Notes: generated by a model from the letters alone, not told the origin. Shown: positions 11,243-27,304, numbered from the stretch's first letter. The stretch: 64,000 nt of DNA from Atherinomorus stipes (GCA_023101725.1 JALJCO010001388.1:186001-250000); one strand, 5' to 3'. A program made the numbers and translations.

Positions 11243-14200
11243 TAAGTCAACGGAGAAGAAAATAACAGCAAACAGGGCATTAAGGAATTGAAGCATGCAC
11301 CTTACTTTTCTTTCTCCAGGAAAATTTAGCAAGTAGCACTTAAAATTCTGTACAGGTGCATGTTTAAACAGTTCAACTGGCATGGGATGCTAATCTGATA
11401 GAAAGACATCCCAACTATCATGAATTCAGATCTGCCAAGCAACAGGAGTATCAGTGAGATGAGATGTCTGAGCCCAAACGATGCTGCTTCTGTCTGCCAA
11501 GCAATGAGGTGTCTGTTCCTGGAACATCGCTTTGTGAGGCGTCTTTCCTCCCACTGGCGCATCTAAATTCATGCTCCTCAGTTCTTTTTTTATTTATTTA
11601 TTTTTCTTGTTAATTGCAGAAACAGGCCGCTCCTTTAATTTGGTTCCTTTTTCAAAATCCACTCTGAAATCTTATTATCTGTGACATTTTCATCTTTATA
11701 TTCTTTAATCAACATGAACATATTTCATTACAGATTTTTTTTTTTTTTTTTTGCATTTCTATAAAACAATTGACATCAGTAATAGCAGCATTGATAGCTT
11801 TAGTTTGCTCCACAGGGTGTTGTCAAATGTATTTATTTATTATATTATTGCAGTATCTTATTACTTTTTTGTATCTTGTCCTCGATACTTCGGTTTTGAT
11901 ACATTTAGACGAAAGCTTACTTGGAGCAATAGTAAAAGTTTGACCTTGGGTTTCCAGAGGTTTCTATTTAATACAGAAAATGAGTCGAGTTTGACCATGA
12001 AGTGGTAAAAAAAAATAGGACAAAGGTATGGTGTATCTCTGCCTGCTCACATGTGTGCCATCTCTAAGGTGGTCGGGGTGTTTGTCTCCTCTCCCTACCT
12101 CCTTCTCCTTGTGTTTTTCTCTGTTTTATGTGTGTGTCCTGCCCATCCTCTTCCATTCAACCCCCCGTTTACCATGACAATAGCTGCCTGTCGAGAAGCG
12201 CTCCCGTGTATAGCCCGACTGCTGGCTGCTGGCAGGGACCCATTCAGTGCTGCAAACCATCCCAAGCTATAAAGAGCCTGGCAGGACCCACTAGGCCCCC
12301 CTGTAAACAGCCAACACTTCACTTGTTGTGTCTGCTTGCTGTAGTACTGATGTGATAGAGCTGTTGGGTTTATGTACTTGGTTTTGTCAAGGAAGAAGAG
12401 GGGCAAAAAACTGGAGTGGGGGGGCGGTTAATGTACCAAACAATATAGAGCTGCAGCTTGACGGAAAAAGAAAACCATTCAGGACAAATTGTTCAAATTA
12501 AGAGGGAAAAAGTAGGGAAACATCAGATGACACAACTGTTTCCAGATCAGATGCCAAAATGCTGAAGTTACAGGGGGGCGATCAACTGTAGCTGGAAATG
12601 TGAAAGAGTTGGCTAATCTTGAGCTTGCTCTCGTAGATGATGAAGGATGAGCAAGAATAGCCAACAATGACTCAGCAGGTTTTAAAATAGCAAAATCAAT
12701 ACAAATTCAGTTCTAATTTTAACTGGAGGAAGAATAATGAGGCTTCAAGGAGAAAAGCTGTAGATGCCTCTAGACAGTGACTCCAAACACACTGACGTGT
12801 ACAAGTGATCGAGAAATGGTTAAGAGGTTTAGAGTTGTTCAGTCATCTTTAAATTCTGATCCCCATCCAGAGTCTGTGGAGGTAACTGGAGGCAGATGTC
12901 ATGACAAATAAGCTTTCCAACCTCAAAAACCTGGAGACTTTCCCAGAAGAGGAGCTCTTCAAACTGGGTGATTTCTGTCTAAATAGCTGTAAGAAGATTA
13001 ACATCTCTGTTTTACTCTCTTTGTCTCTTGTAATGAAGATTAATTATTCTATAACTCCAGCAATGACCCAACAATCAGCCATCCAAAATGATTCTGGGGG
13101 TTATCAGTTATAGCTAGAGCAGGAATTCTCACAAACTCACAATTTTAAGTTTCTGCAAACCATGAATATTTATGCTATTATGGAGCCCATTTGGCAACGT
13201 AAGAAGAAAATTAACTTTAATGTTTGTCTAAAGTTGATCGTGTCTTTGTTGAAACAATGCTTCTTGACAATAAATGTTATACCATTGTGGAAAGCAAGTT
13301 TATTTCTCTTTTAAAGATGGACTACAAAACATTTTCTCAGTGACATGCCCCCTATCGACAACTAAACTGGCATCCATCTTGCATCCTACCTGTATTGTGA
13401 GCTCACTCCAGCCAGTAAAAGACAGTTTTTTTCTTCATTCTTGTGTTATCTCTTGTTCTGTCCTTTCCTGTATTTCTTTTCCTCTCCTCCTCCGGTAATG
13501 TTTACTTGCATTTCTTTGCTGAATCTGCATGGTGCGTGTTTAAAACACCTGGCGTGTTCATACCCGTTTGCTAACACGAGTGCAACCAATTGTCGGCTGC
13601 AATGTCACGGCTGCATCCCAAATTGAAAAGTTGCATTTCTCAGCCTCAGGATGATGGGCCACAAAGACTCGAGAAATGTGCATAATCAATGTTGGTGTGC
13701 CATCAAAATGAGTCAGAAATGCATACTTTTAAGGTCGAAAAGTTACGTTGTGCGTCATTAAATGGTGCCACAATTGTGAGGATAATGCAGGAAAAATCTG
13801 TCAAATCTTCTCTGCAAGTCTTCCTTTATAGGACATGTATCCTTTTAGGGTTACCCTACAGCAAGATTGTTACCTTTTTTTGTTGGATTTTCAGTTTTGG
13901 GGAACAGTAAAGTGATGGAGCTGCTGACAAAAGCTAGTGTCCCATCTCTGTACGCCTATTCAATCAGGCCAACCCATAAGCTTGGTTCATAAATCATCCC
14001 AAGATCAAAATGAAACCCAATACAACCATGTTGCATCTATAAAGTTTTATACAAAAAAAAAAGCACAGAACTGTTTTTTTCCAAATCTCCAACTGATTAA
14101 CATAATTTTATCACCATTTACAAGTAAATTGCAGTTTAAAGAGATTATTGTGTTCAGCATTTTAAAGAAATGTTTTTTTTAAATAGATGCAATAGTCTCA

Positions 14201-14619
14201 ATGCACCGCAAATGCCTCTGTCTCAAAGACTGCAGATCCTTAGTGTAAAATCTGGAAAACAGCTGTGGTTGTTGCTGCCCTTGCAAAATATGGGATTATG
14301 GAGACGTTTGGTTATGTTGGATAATTCCTGCAAGTGAGAGGGAAGTGCATCAAAAAGCTGCCTACTGTTTTTGTTTCCTGACATGCTGACCAAAGGAACT
14401 AGAATCAGCTGTGAAAGCATCTCTAATTGGACGTGACTATTGGAAAGGCCAATAAAACAGACTATACTTGTTTTGTTTTTTTTTTTTTGTTTTTTTTTAC
14501 TTTTGAATTTTTTATCAGATTTTTTTATGCACCAAAAATAAAGCTGCTCTTGAAATGATGCCAAAGCCTCCGGTGGGCTTGTGACATCAATTTTGGCATG
14601 CTACATGTTCTTTTCGTGG
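11243..14619. other. no gene seen
   Basis: No open frame with family similarity, no tRNA and no clear transposon terminus was found. T-rich runs occur at about 11733-11752 and 14480-14500. Confidence 0.5.
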
Positions 14620-14782
14620 CAGGGCGAAGGAGGGCCCGGGCGGGATTCGATCCCCAGACTCCCGGGTGAGAATCATGAGCGCAAATCCCGTCAGCCAAAG
14701 ATACATCCCCTTGGCCAAGTAGCCAGGGTACAGGATCACTCGGAGGCATAGTGACAGGACCGTCAACTGCCACATTTTGTTT
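14620..14782 (-). mobile_element. tRNA-derived SINE-like repeat, copy 2
   Basis: The minus strand reads GTCCTGTCACTATGCCTCCG, TCTTTGGCTGACGGGATTTG, ATTCTCACCCGGGAGTCTGG and GGATCGAATCCCGCCCGGGC, colinear with the copy near 3.5 kb and closer to a tRNA B box (GGATCGAATCC). Confidence 0.6.
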
Positions 14783-17371
14783 TTCGTCATTGACAACTCA
14801 TTTTTGCATGTTTCACTCTAAGAGCACAGCATCCACTTACCTGAGAAAGTGGTTTATAGCAACATAAAAGAACCAGTGTTTTTGATGACTAAAATGCTTT
14901 TGCAACGTGCTCCCTGCTCTCCTTGATGATATCTTGAACACGGGTTAGCAGGTGACTGCGATCATGATCGATTCTCTATGAGGCTGCTTTCTCCCCCCAA
15001 ATCAGTCATGCAGCTTTCCCAAAGTTTCCATTTGATTGGGGAAGTTTTGATGCGTGCAAGTGTGTGTGAGTGGTTGCATGCCTGAAACCGTGGGAGGGCT
15101 GGCTGTGCAAGCCTGAACTTGCCCCGGCGATACCACAGAGCCAGCCAGAAAGAAAGATGATGGCAGCACACAACCAGCTGAGGAAGAGGATATTCAGCAG
15201 TTATTCTTATGAGAACAAAGCCCGCGATACATAATACAACAATGTTTATTGGCATTTTTTTCCTTGTCTTTATTGCTCCAGTACACAGAGAGAGTCATGT
15301 GGAAACAATGAAGGAGGCACTTATCTTCAGGAAGAGTGGCATCCAACTGTTATTGACGCAGGTGACCCACAGTAAACAGATTGTCGGCTTGACGATCAAA
15401 CAGCTGACAAGTCCTTGTTGTAGCAGTGTGTGCTCTTTCGTCACCTCACACAGGCGAATCTTCAATAAGACATGCACCAACTCAAACTGAGGTGGAGTTT
15501 ACAGATATCTACAGATAAGCAATGAGAGGAAGGAGTCTGCTGTTGATTTAGCCGGAATCCTTTTAAACTTATTGACAGAGGCTGTTGCAGAAGTAATGAT
15601 CTATTGGTAATAAATGGAATGTGGGATTTTCCACTGCTTTCACGTGTTAGGCCTTTCCTCATCCCTGGACTGTTCAGCGCTCTTCATGATCAGCTGGTAG
15701 CAGAAGTTCAAGATCAAAAAGGCTTTTACACAAAGGAAGAAACCAATCAATGCTGCAGCCAATCAGCACACAACTTTTTGTTTTTACCGTTTCACAACTA
15801 ACAAAAAGGGAGAATATGACCTGGCATTTCAAAGATTACTATGTCTCAAAAGTACTAAGGAGATTCTCAGATGCAAGATTGTATCTCAGACACGAGAAGT
15901 TCAGATCTGTTTGCAAGACAGGAAGCTGAGGAATGAAAGAGATGGGATGTTCGAAGTCTTCAAGAACTTAAGTTGGGACTGAAGTTGATTTGCAGCGTGG
16001 CCTGATAGATGAATCTTTCTAGACTGTACATGTAGAACAGAAGAAACGATACAGTAGCTAATTAGGGAGAAGTGTAGAGTCACTGTTGATCTGTAACTAG
16101 AAAAAAAGTGATGACTAACCAATTAAAACGTTCCTCAGCCATGCTTGGAGAAGTGGAACACCAGGTCCTGCTGTGAAGCATGTTGAGCTGTGTTTGAATG
16201 TATTTTAGTGTGTGGAGGTCATGCTGGATTGGAACGACTGGGTGGAAGTGAAGGCCACATCTCTGTGTAGCTGTCAGACCAATCTGAAGTAATGTTTAAC
16301 AAAAAAAAAAAAAAAGAAAAAAAAAAGAAATACTGCTGAGAAAGAGGGAAATGTGCTGGTTTGGAGTCGGTTGGGTTTGGTGGAAGCAGGAAAAGTACCT
16401 GCTAAAACCTCAGGGAAGACTTTTCAATTAGACGTGCAGTCGCTTTTTTGTTCCAGCTCAAGTTTAATGTGATTGATCATAAAATATGTCAAATTTAATT
16501 CATAAATGCTTCAGTTTTTGTGCATTACCTCCTTCTCATAAATGGCAAACACTTCCTGAAGTGGCACGACATGTCTGAAGCAACCACAGAGAAAACTGAC
16601 AGGTTGCTGATCATCAGCTGTGTTCGTTTTAATCCAAAAAGTCCACCTTGTAGTCTTTGATCAGGACATAGTGAAACATTTCTTATTAGTGCAACAAAGA
16701 TTATGTAACTGTGAAACCTCGTTTTTGTTTTCATTCATTTATTTGTGACAGTCAAATTTTTTTCCTTCTGTCACCCAGAAAAAGATGTAAAATTTTTTTA
16801 CTCGACATATTGATATGCATCCTTGCTGATGTGATTACAATTGGACTGCAAAACATTGGCATAAAATGCACTCAGGACAGAGTTTGGATTCAATCTCAGA
16901 TCATGTTTGGACACTGAGGGACTCAGGCTAATGTGCTGGCGTTTCTGCTTTCCAGAAACAAAAGCCCAAAAGACCCACAGATATAATGTTCATCTTGAAA
17001 ACTGTGCATATTTTAACTCCTCAGAAGCAGGAATGTACGTTTCAGTGTAATACAGCAGAACTAAAACTCTACTTGACATTTAAAGCTATTACAGTAGTTT
17101 TTCACAAATCAGTTATAGTTAAGATTTAATTAGAGAGAAAAAGTGAGATTTTTTTTCAGCTTTTTTGAGTAAGCTGAAAAAAGCTGAAAAAGTATGTGTA
17201 TGTGGGAGAGCAACTTTGTATAAAATCAACTAACAACCTCATTTTCATTCATGACTTTTCCATTTATTCTGTAAAATGCAAAATATAAGTAGTCACAGAT
17301 TATTTGTGTTGTGATTGGACGTTTTTTTCCCCCTAAATGTTTCAGGGTGATTTTTTTTTTAATTTGATGTA
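14783..17371. other. no gene seen
   Basis: Unique-looking AT-rich non-coding DNA. An interrupted poly-A tract lies at about 16300-16328. Confidence 0.5.
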
Positions 17372-17836
17372 AAGTTTACATTGAACGGGAAAAATGTGAA
17401 AATCACGCACCTCCCGAAAAATCTCAACCCAGGTGCTGGATCACAAGAAGACTAATAGAAAGGAAAAACGGGTCGCACAAACTGGATATAGCTCCCATTG
17501 ACATTTTATTTGCAGAATACAAGTAACGTTTCGGGCGTGTGCCTTTTGTAGTATATAGATGTAAATATTTTTGCTACTCATTAGATTGAAGTATGTATAT
17601 ATTGAAAATATTCTTCGATTTCTCTGACTTGGTTGACAAATTTTTGTCATGATCACATGACTTCATCATGTGATCAGGAAAGAAATGATTTAGGCAGGTG
17701 CACGCAGTAACTGATTTGAGTCTGAAGAAGGGCACACGCCCGAAACGTTACTTGTATTCTGCAAATAAAATGTCAATGGGAGCTATATCCAGTTTGTGCG
17801 GACCCGTTTTTCCTTTCTATTAAGTTTACATTGAAC
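17372..17836. mobile_element. palindromic (foldback) element with 15-bp flanking duplication
   Basis: Inverted arms begin AATAGAAAGGAAAAACGGGT (17454) and end ACCCGTTTTTCCTTTCTATT (17821), and include CACGCCCGAAACGTTACTTG at the right with its complement at the left. The 15-mer AAGTTTACATTGAAC stands at 17372-17386 and again at 17822-17836, touching the right arm but 67 bp outside the left arm. Confidence 0.75.
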
Positions 17837-20182
<2,346 letters not shown>

Positions 20183-20700
20183 ATTGTCCTCAAAAATCAT
20201 GCATGCCCTTCAGTTAAAAAATAAAAAAAATCAGCTGTGCAATAAGATAAAAATTGACAAAAGTAATAATGAATAAAAATTCTATGAAAATCATGACACT
20301 GTTTTGGAATTGTGGTTCAAAAGAAATATTAAAAACAAACACACAAAAAATAAAACAAGTAAACAAGCATTATGGGGCTCTGTGGTTAAAATTTTGTTGA
20401 GCAACACTCTGAGACAATTTCTGCAATCAGGTGTTTTCTCTAATCTTCAAAAAGACTTCTACACCTGTTGACAGGTATTTTGGTCCACTGTTCATGGGAA
20501 AAGTGCTCTAATGTGTCTGGGACAGATTTGTTTTTTGTTTTTTTATTATTGTTATTTCCAACCATAATTCAAAATCAATAGTTTATTTCACTAAATTAGA
20601 ATTTTGTGAATTTTTATTTTTATTATTTTCTTGTTATATGAATTGCTAGTGTGAATTTAGCCTTTTCTTTAATTCGAGGATATGATAATTGATGATCATT
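20183..20700 (-). mobile_element. Tc1/mariner-like remnant, copy 1, between two TA tracts
   Basis: The block 20340-20690 is about 80% alike to 43550-43900. On the minus strand, GGTGTAGAAGTC and CTGTCAACAGGTG correspond to the C-terminal CLSTGVEV segment of Tc1-like transposases. ATTGTCCTCAAAAATCATG at the left resembles a terminal repeat. Confidence 0.6.
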
Positions 20701-20710
20701 TATATATATA

Positions 20711-20801
<91 letters not shown>
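20701..20801. repeat. (TA)n microsatellite, about 100 bp
   Basis: TA repeat interrupted once by CTG near 20711. It borders the right side of the Tc1-like remnant. Confidence 0.95.
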
Positions 20802-20805
<4 letters not shown>

Positions 20806-22077
20806 ATGAAATAACAGGAGCCCTAATGTCGTTCCCTGAAGATCTCCAATGCACATTTTTTCACTGGGCAGTGAACTTCAGCTCACCTCCTTTTTTAATT
20901 GTTTGTTGTTTGTGGTTCTCCTCTTTTCTTGTCTTCGTGGTCCTGGGAGTGTTGTGTGAATATCAGATAACAATTCCATGAAAACGACTCCAATGAGACT
21001 CAGCCCACACACTGAGGGAGGAGACAAAGGAAGAGGGGGTTTAAGCACTTACACATGGAGAGAGGGAGAAAGAGAGAATTACTAACCATCAGAGAGATTC
21101 TGGGACGGCATTTAGGGAGGAGTATTGTTAGAATGATCACTAATGAGGTGTGTGTGTACAACTACACCTGTGTATGTGTGTATGTGTGTCATTAGCGACT
21201 GTGAGCCAATAAGTGCAGGATGAGAGCAAGTCTTTAGGACAGCTGGAGGGCACACTGTAGGGAAGAGGATTGTCCTCTGGAGATGAAAGTGTGGAGGGAG
21301 TAGTCAGGAAGTAAGTTATTGTACAGAACTATGACAGAGCCTGCTGTTTCCCCTGGCTTTCTCCTTGTTTTTAGTATCACCAAAGGGAAGATTTCAGCTT
21401 TATGTGACAGCAATTTCTGATTTCTGTGATGAAGACTTGAGATTCTCTGAGATTCTCAAAATGATGTATGCCTAACAATGAAAACCAACCACCTGTATGT
21501 AAATGTGGAAAATTGGGTCCATTAAAGCAAGCTGTCAGAAAAAAACCAACCTCGTTCTGTCTGATAATGTGATGCATTAAGATTTGATAAACTTGCACAT
21601 TTATGGATCTAACAAAGCAAGAACACACCAGAATCAAGATTTATGCTGCACATGTAGGTGAAAGCACACACACATGCACACAGAGTAGTAGGAGGAGTTT
21701 CGTCAGTGTCAGTCCAGGTGGTGTGTGGGACAAAATTGGGGGGGAGGTTGGGGGCTGCTATAGCATTACTCTCCATCAACTCTGCCATAGGTGGGATCAT
21801 CAGACAGGTGTGCACCAGGCCTGCCTCACACCCCCACCTTGTCATGCATGCACATAAACACAACCCAACCCCCACCCCATCTTGATTGGCCTCCTTCACC
21901 TGACAGCCAGGGTGCTGAGTGTGAGGAGTGTGCATGTGTGTGCATGTGTGTGCTTCTGTGTGGGTGTGTGTGTTGGTTGTTCAGGCACAATGAATTGAGA
22001 GGGTCTGTCAGTGGCCACCTGTTGGCCTGCTGTCAGGGTCCCATTTCAGTCTCCTTCCCATGCAGAAACAACAGTAT
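20802..22077. other. no gene seen
   Basis: GT- and CA-rich patches (about 21147-21190, 21936-21975) but no coding signal or transposon end recognised. Confidence 0.45.
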
Positions 22078-22248
<171 letters not shown>

Positions 22249-23475
22249 ATCAAAAGATGAAACCAAGAGAAGGAGGAGGGACAGGTCTGGGGAATATCTA
22301 AAAGTGTGGTCTTGTTTGATGCAAATCAATAGCGCGTGGAAACCGTGCTCTTCATGTCACATTACCATCTCTATAGCAGCCTTGATGGAGGTGAGGTAGA
22401 GGAGTGGGGGAGGGAGTAAGAAAAAACAAATGATAATTGAGTGATGGAAATAGGGAGGTATGAAATGAACAGAGGGGGAGATGGGCTGGGGAAGGGCTAA
22501 ATGAAGAGGTTTTGGGGAGTTGAAGAGATGCGAGTAAATGGGGGAAGATAACTCCCCATAAAGGGTACATGGGTGGGTAGTAAATAGAGAGGGGGGAGGG
22601 GGAGGGGGGTTAATGGCTCTGGGTGCTGCCTGTATTAGGGCAAGCAGCTGTAATGAGAAAATAAGCTGAGTACAGGGATTATTTTCAGGGTTTGCATGAG
22701 CATAGTCATTAATTCATCACTGAGCTCCTCAACTAGTTTTTAGTGAGAACAAAGAGAGAGAAGATGGATAAGTAGATCATGCTTCTTTGTGATAAAAATA
22801 CAAACCTGTTCCCTCAGAGTCATAATCTGTGACCTTACCTGTCAATTCTTGGTTTTTCTGACCATTCAGCTTCCACATAATCTTCATTCTTATGCTGATG
22901 GAATGAAACTGTGTGCTACCTGCTCAGCATCAAATGAAAGATACAATTAGTGTCTGACAGGTGAGTATTCAGAAGCATTTAGCATCTAAATTCTTGTTAT
23001 TGGAGACTGAACAGCTCTGTCTTACAAATTATACATGAAATAAGCACAGACTCTTCACATTTCATTGCACGGTTCAGGTTTGTAATGTGTTTAAATTACA
23101 TGTCTGCACGAAAGGAAACAATAAGCTTCTCCTACACATTCTTGGTTGCTGGGGTGATGAGTTCTGCCTCCAGTGTTGGTGATGACACCACTAAAAAGTT
23201 GAGTTCACTTTGAAGTGCAGGATGGTGAAAAACATGTTACAGTTGAAGCTGGATGGCTAAAACCATAGTCTTTCTCGTTTATACTATCTATTGTAAATGG
23301 AAGTCTCTCCATCTTTACGTTGGTATGGTTGTTAGACAATACATCCACCAGTGCAGAATTCAGAGTTCTCTTTCCAGGTAATGTCTTTTTTTTTTTTTTT
23401 TTTTACAACAGCAAAAATGACGACGGTGGAGGAAATAATGTACACACTCATACCAGTCCATTTGCTACATCTGAT
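22249..23475. other. no gene seen
   Basis: G-rich non-coding stretch at about 22560-22610, then unique-looking DNA. No coding frame is supported. Confidence 0.45.
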
Positions 23476-23543
23476 GCAAGAAAAAAAAAAAAAAAAAGAA
23501 AAAGAGAAAAAGAAGAAAAAAAAAAAAAAAAAAGAGGGGGAAA
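23476..23543. repeat. A-rich low-complexity tract
   Basis: Interrupted poly-A ending in GAGGGGGAAA directly before the truncated tRNA copy E. Confidence 0.9.
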
Positions 23544-23627
23544 GCAATCGGTCAGTGCGCAGTACTTATAAGACTACTTGCCTACCAAGTGATGCTGAGG
23601 TTGTGAGTTCAAGCCTCACCTGGAGCA
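23544..23627 (+). pseudogene. 5'-truncated tRNA-Ile(UAU), copy E
   Basis: The sequence joins the family at GCAATCGG of the D loop and continues through CTTATA, a 21-nt intron and a perfect T arm and 3' acceptor strand ending TGGAGCA. The 5' acceptor strand is absent; A-rich and G-rich simple sequence (23476-23543) takes its place. The anticodon stem CAGTA/TGCTG is still paired. Confidence 0.8.
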
Positions 23628-23813
23628 TTCCTTGGTACATTTGCTAATGTTCTCAGAATGCTTCAGACAACACCTCATGTTCCCTGACAGGTACAACACA
23701 TAATTGAAGTGACCAAAAGATGGGAAAATGTCATGAGGTCATCCCTTGATGCTTAGGTAGCACATGCAGGTGAAACCCCTTAAGTTAATGCCATTCTAAT
23801 CCAACATGTATCT

Positions 23814-25369
23814 AATAGGGGATTATCCGCTTCCGTGTTCCAAACTTCCTGTTTGAAACACTAGCCTCGTTTCCACCAGCGGGCGGGACGGGCCGGATCG
23901 GTTGTTTTTTGCGTCTCCACAGATAAAAACTGGGACGGGTCCCTTATTCCGACCCGATCCGGCCTCTTTTGGCACCCTTCGGTAGGGGTACTGATCTAAC
24001 CGATCCGGACCAAAGAGGTGGAGCTAGAAAAAGCAATACATTGATTTGTTGAAAAATCTCACTCCCGCGTGACCAAGCGGAAAACAAAGCCGGGGTGACT
24101 CTTTTGTTTCTGAGTGGGGCGGTGTTGGTAAACGGAGCCAGCGATGATGTCACGCGATCACGAGCAGGGCTGTCCAGCGCCTCCAGAATAAGGGTACAGG
24201 TTGCTGTGGGGACGCAGCGTGAAATCAACACATCCGTACCAAAACCCACCCGATCCGGCCTGACCCGACCTGACCCAACCCAGACCCGCGGGTGGAAACG
24301 GGGTTTAGAGGGCCCACTTCCGTCCCAGTTCAATGTCCCTGCTTTACTGTAGATAACGGAATAAACGCCACCCTACTGAAATTTTCACGGATTCAGACTG
24401 AAGTGATCTAAGGAAGAAGTGGATAAAGCGATCGATTGCGCGGTGAAGGGCGAACTTTATAATAAAACACACGTTTGTTTGTCGCCGGTGGGGCACAACA
24501 CCGGCACTTCACAGCATGCTAGCATTAGCCAGCTAGCGTTTACTGACGGTTAACATTGTGCGTCTTAAAACACACAAACATCTGAAAATCAGGTCTGTAC
24601 CTCCCCGTTTCCAGTGGAACAACTGGGGACTGCCAAGAAAGGAGACGCTTTAGATGCTTGTGTGTTTTCAGCCGCACAAAGTTAGGCATGTCATCAAGCT
24701 GGCTAATGCTAACCTGCTAACAGTAGTCCGCCGACTACTACTCTGTTAAACTTTGTTAATCGGATAAACGCCATGCCAAGTTTTCATTCCAGACTGAAGT
24801 GATGCTAAGGAAGAAGTGGATCAAAATGACCGATGGCGGTGAAGGACCGAATTTATAATAAAACGACACACGTTTGTTTGTGGCCGGCAGACTGCACAGT
24901 GTGTTAGCAGGTTAGCATTAGCCAGCTGATAACGTGCCTAATTTGTGCGGCTGAAAACACACAAGCATCTGAAAGCGTCTTCTTGGCAGTCCCCAGTTGT
25001 TCCACTGGAAACGGGGAGGTACAGACCCGATTTTCAGATGTTTGTGTGTTTTAAGACGCACAATGTTAAGCACGTCAGTAAACGCTAGCTGGCCAATGCT
25101 AGCATGCTGTGAAGTGCCGGTGTTGTGCCCCACCGGCGACAAACAAACGTGTGTTTTATTATAAAGTTCGGCCCTTCACCCCGGCGAATCTATCGCTTCG
25201 ATCCACTTCTTCCTTAGTATCATTTCAGTCTAGAATGAAAATTTGAGTATGTTTGGAGTTTATCTGATTTAAACAGTATAACAGAGCAGGAACGGCTGTC
25301 GTTAACATGGTACAGAAGAGGAAGTGTCCAAAATCCGGGAACTTCCGGTAAGCGTGATAATCCCCTATT
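23814..25369. mobile_element. 1.55-kb foldback DNA element, TIR AATAGGGGATTATC
   Basis: Ends AATAGGGGATTATCCGCTTC and AAGCGTGATAATCCCCTATT are inverted repeats. Inside, a block A (about 24355-24500), B (24500-24722), A' (24755-24893), inverted B (24900-25130), inverted A (25130-25260) can be read from shared runs such as ACTTTATAATAAAACACACG, CGCCGGTGGGGCACAACACC and CCCCGTTTCCAGTGGAAC. A second element (23864-24306) is nested in its left part. No transposase frame is present. Confidence 0.75.
23864..24306. mobile_element. nested MITE, TIR CGTTTCCACC
   Basis: The left end GCCTCGTTTCCACCAGCGGG is mirrored by CCCGCGGGTGGAAACGGGGT. The interior is rich in GATCCGG/CCGGATC inverted segments. This TIR type is common in fish genomes. 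The element is inserted in the larger foldback. Confidence 0.7.
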
Positions 25370-27304
25370 TTAGAGTACAAATATCTATAGTCTGCTAACA
25401 CAAATTACTGCATTATACCTCTCATTTCAAACACAGAAACTGCAGAATTAAGAGTTGTGTAGAGCTGTTTAATGCTTTATTTATCCGTTTCCAGTAAGCT
25501 AACTAGTTTAGCACACAGACTGCAAAGTTTGAATGCTAAGCTAAAATAGTTAGCTTAGCACACAAACTTTAAACATTATGTTAGCATGTAGACTGCAAAG
25601 TCTGTGCGCTCAAAGTAAAAAGACTTTGTAAGTCTTTGTAAGGTTGTACAATTTGATAATAATATTCTCAGTAGCTTATTTTATCTGTTTATCACCAGTT
25701 TAGTTTAGCACATAGACTGCAAAGCTAACCAAGTTAGTTTAGCTTCATATAGAAACATGAGTGAGATATAAGACGTGTTATCAGTGGCTATTTGTGATAC
25801 ATGGTAGAGGCTGGAGTTATATCCCTCCTATATTTGCTTCATCACCTTGGTCAATTTACTTGAGGTCTGACAGCTCATGAATGAAAAAGCCTTAAAAGGT
25901 CAAGGCAAAAGCTCCAGATTAATTTCTTCTGGCCTTATCTAACCTGATGTAACCCAATGAACAAAATGTCAAATTACTTAATATTCAATAACTTTACCAG
26001 CCATAGCAAAGGTCTCCATCACTCTCTATTTCTGCATATGTTTATATGGAATAAGAAAAGCGACTGCACCATTAGTGTAGTCCTAACCATTTACAGCTTT
26101 TTGTACTTGCACTAATTTTTAAGAAATACCTGACTTGTCAAAGCTCAGTTTGATATGATCCTCTGACGCTGGTGGATAGAGACCATTTTCAAACCACACC
26201 TGAGCATTATCTTAATGTACTGCATTTTCACAGATGAGTCAGAACAAGTGGGGGACAATTTATCAAATAATCAAAATATTTTTTTTACACCTATATGTAT
26301 CAAAAAACAAAACAGGACAAACTGAAAGAAAACATTGCATGCTATGTTCTCTGCAGAATAGTGTCATCGGTGTTTGGTCTCTAAGGTCCTCTCTACTGTA
26401 ACATAAATACATCCTTGTTTTATTGCAGGCAAGACTTAATGAATGCCAGAGAAATCACGTGTGCACCGTGTGTATGTGCTTGCAAGTATCATTGTGTGTG
26501 CGTGTGTATTCGCACATTCAAAGAGATGCAGGAAAGTGACAGTGGTGCAACACACTGGGAGCATCAGGGGCACCAATAAGAGTTCTGCATGCTAATAAAG
26601 CTTCTGCGCGAGTTAATGACATTCAAATCCCAAAGAGTGTTACAACAGTGTGGCTGTAATTCAGGTTTCATAGCATTAGCAGCAGTTAGGTTACAGATTC
26701 ATGCCAGCTTCAGCTTGTAAACCAGAACTGGTGTTTGGTTGCCATCTAGAGGCTGAAAAAACAAAGGCAAATATTAGACACATATACTATAACAGCCATA
26801 CACTATAATTACCTAAATGCCACCAGGGTTTGGGTGATATAATTCAGAGTCAATTTCTTCAACTCAAATATTGACTTTGAAATCTTTTTACTTTCAAGTT
26901 TATTTCTTAAAGTCTGGCATGCAGCCTAATGGGTCATTGACTTACTTTTCCCCTCGTTTGATCTGTAGGGAAACTGTTTCCCTAATCTTTTATACACAGT
27001 CATTGTTTGTTACTGAGGTGAATCTCACCAAAGGCTCTATAGGATGCTCCAGTGAGGGAGCTGACTGCGCTGTATTTATATGACAGATGTGGTCACATCT
27101 AGAGTGACTAAAGGTCACAATTAGACCGTACCCTCTATTGAGGCTTCAGTCATGCAATTGCTGAGCATGCGGTGATAATACATCAATAACTGACTGAATG
27201 ATGAACAAGTTGCCCTCTATCAACAATCCTGTTACTGGTGTTTATGGGCTTCTGCTCAAGGTGCTTCCTTTAGGTGTTGAAAGAAACCAGTGATAATTTA
27301 GTTC
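25370..27304. other. no gene seen
   Basis: Several degenerate repeats of GCTAAGTTAGTTTAGCACA-type sequence occur at 25490-25740. 26560-26720 looks complex and non-repetitive. No coding frame is supported. Confidence 0.45.

Noticed and set aside
20623..20981. Frames made of alternating I and Y on both strands
   Set aside because: They come from the (TA)n tract.
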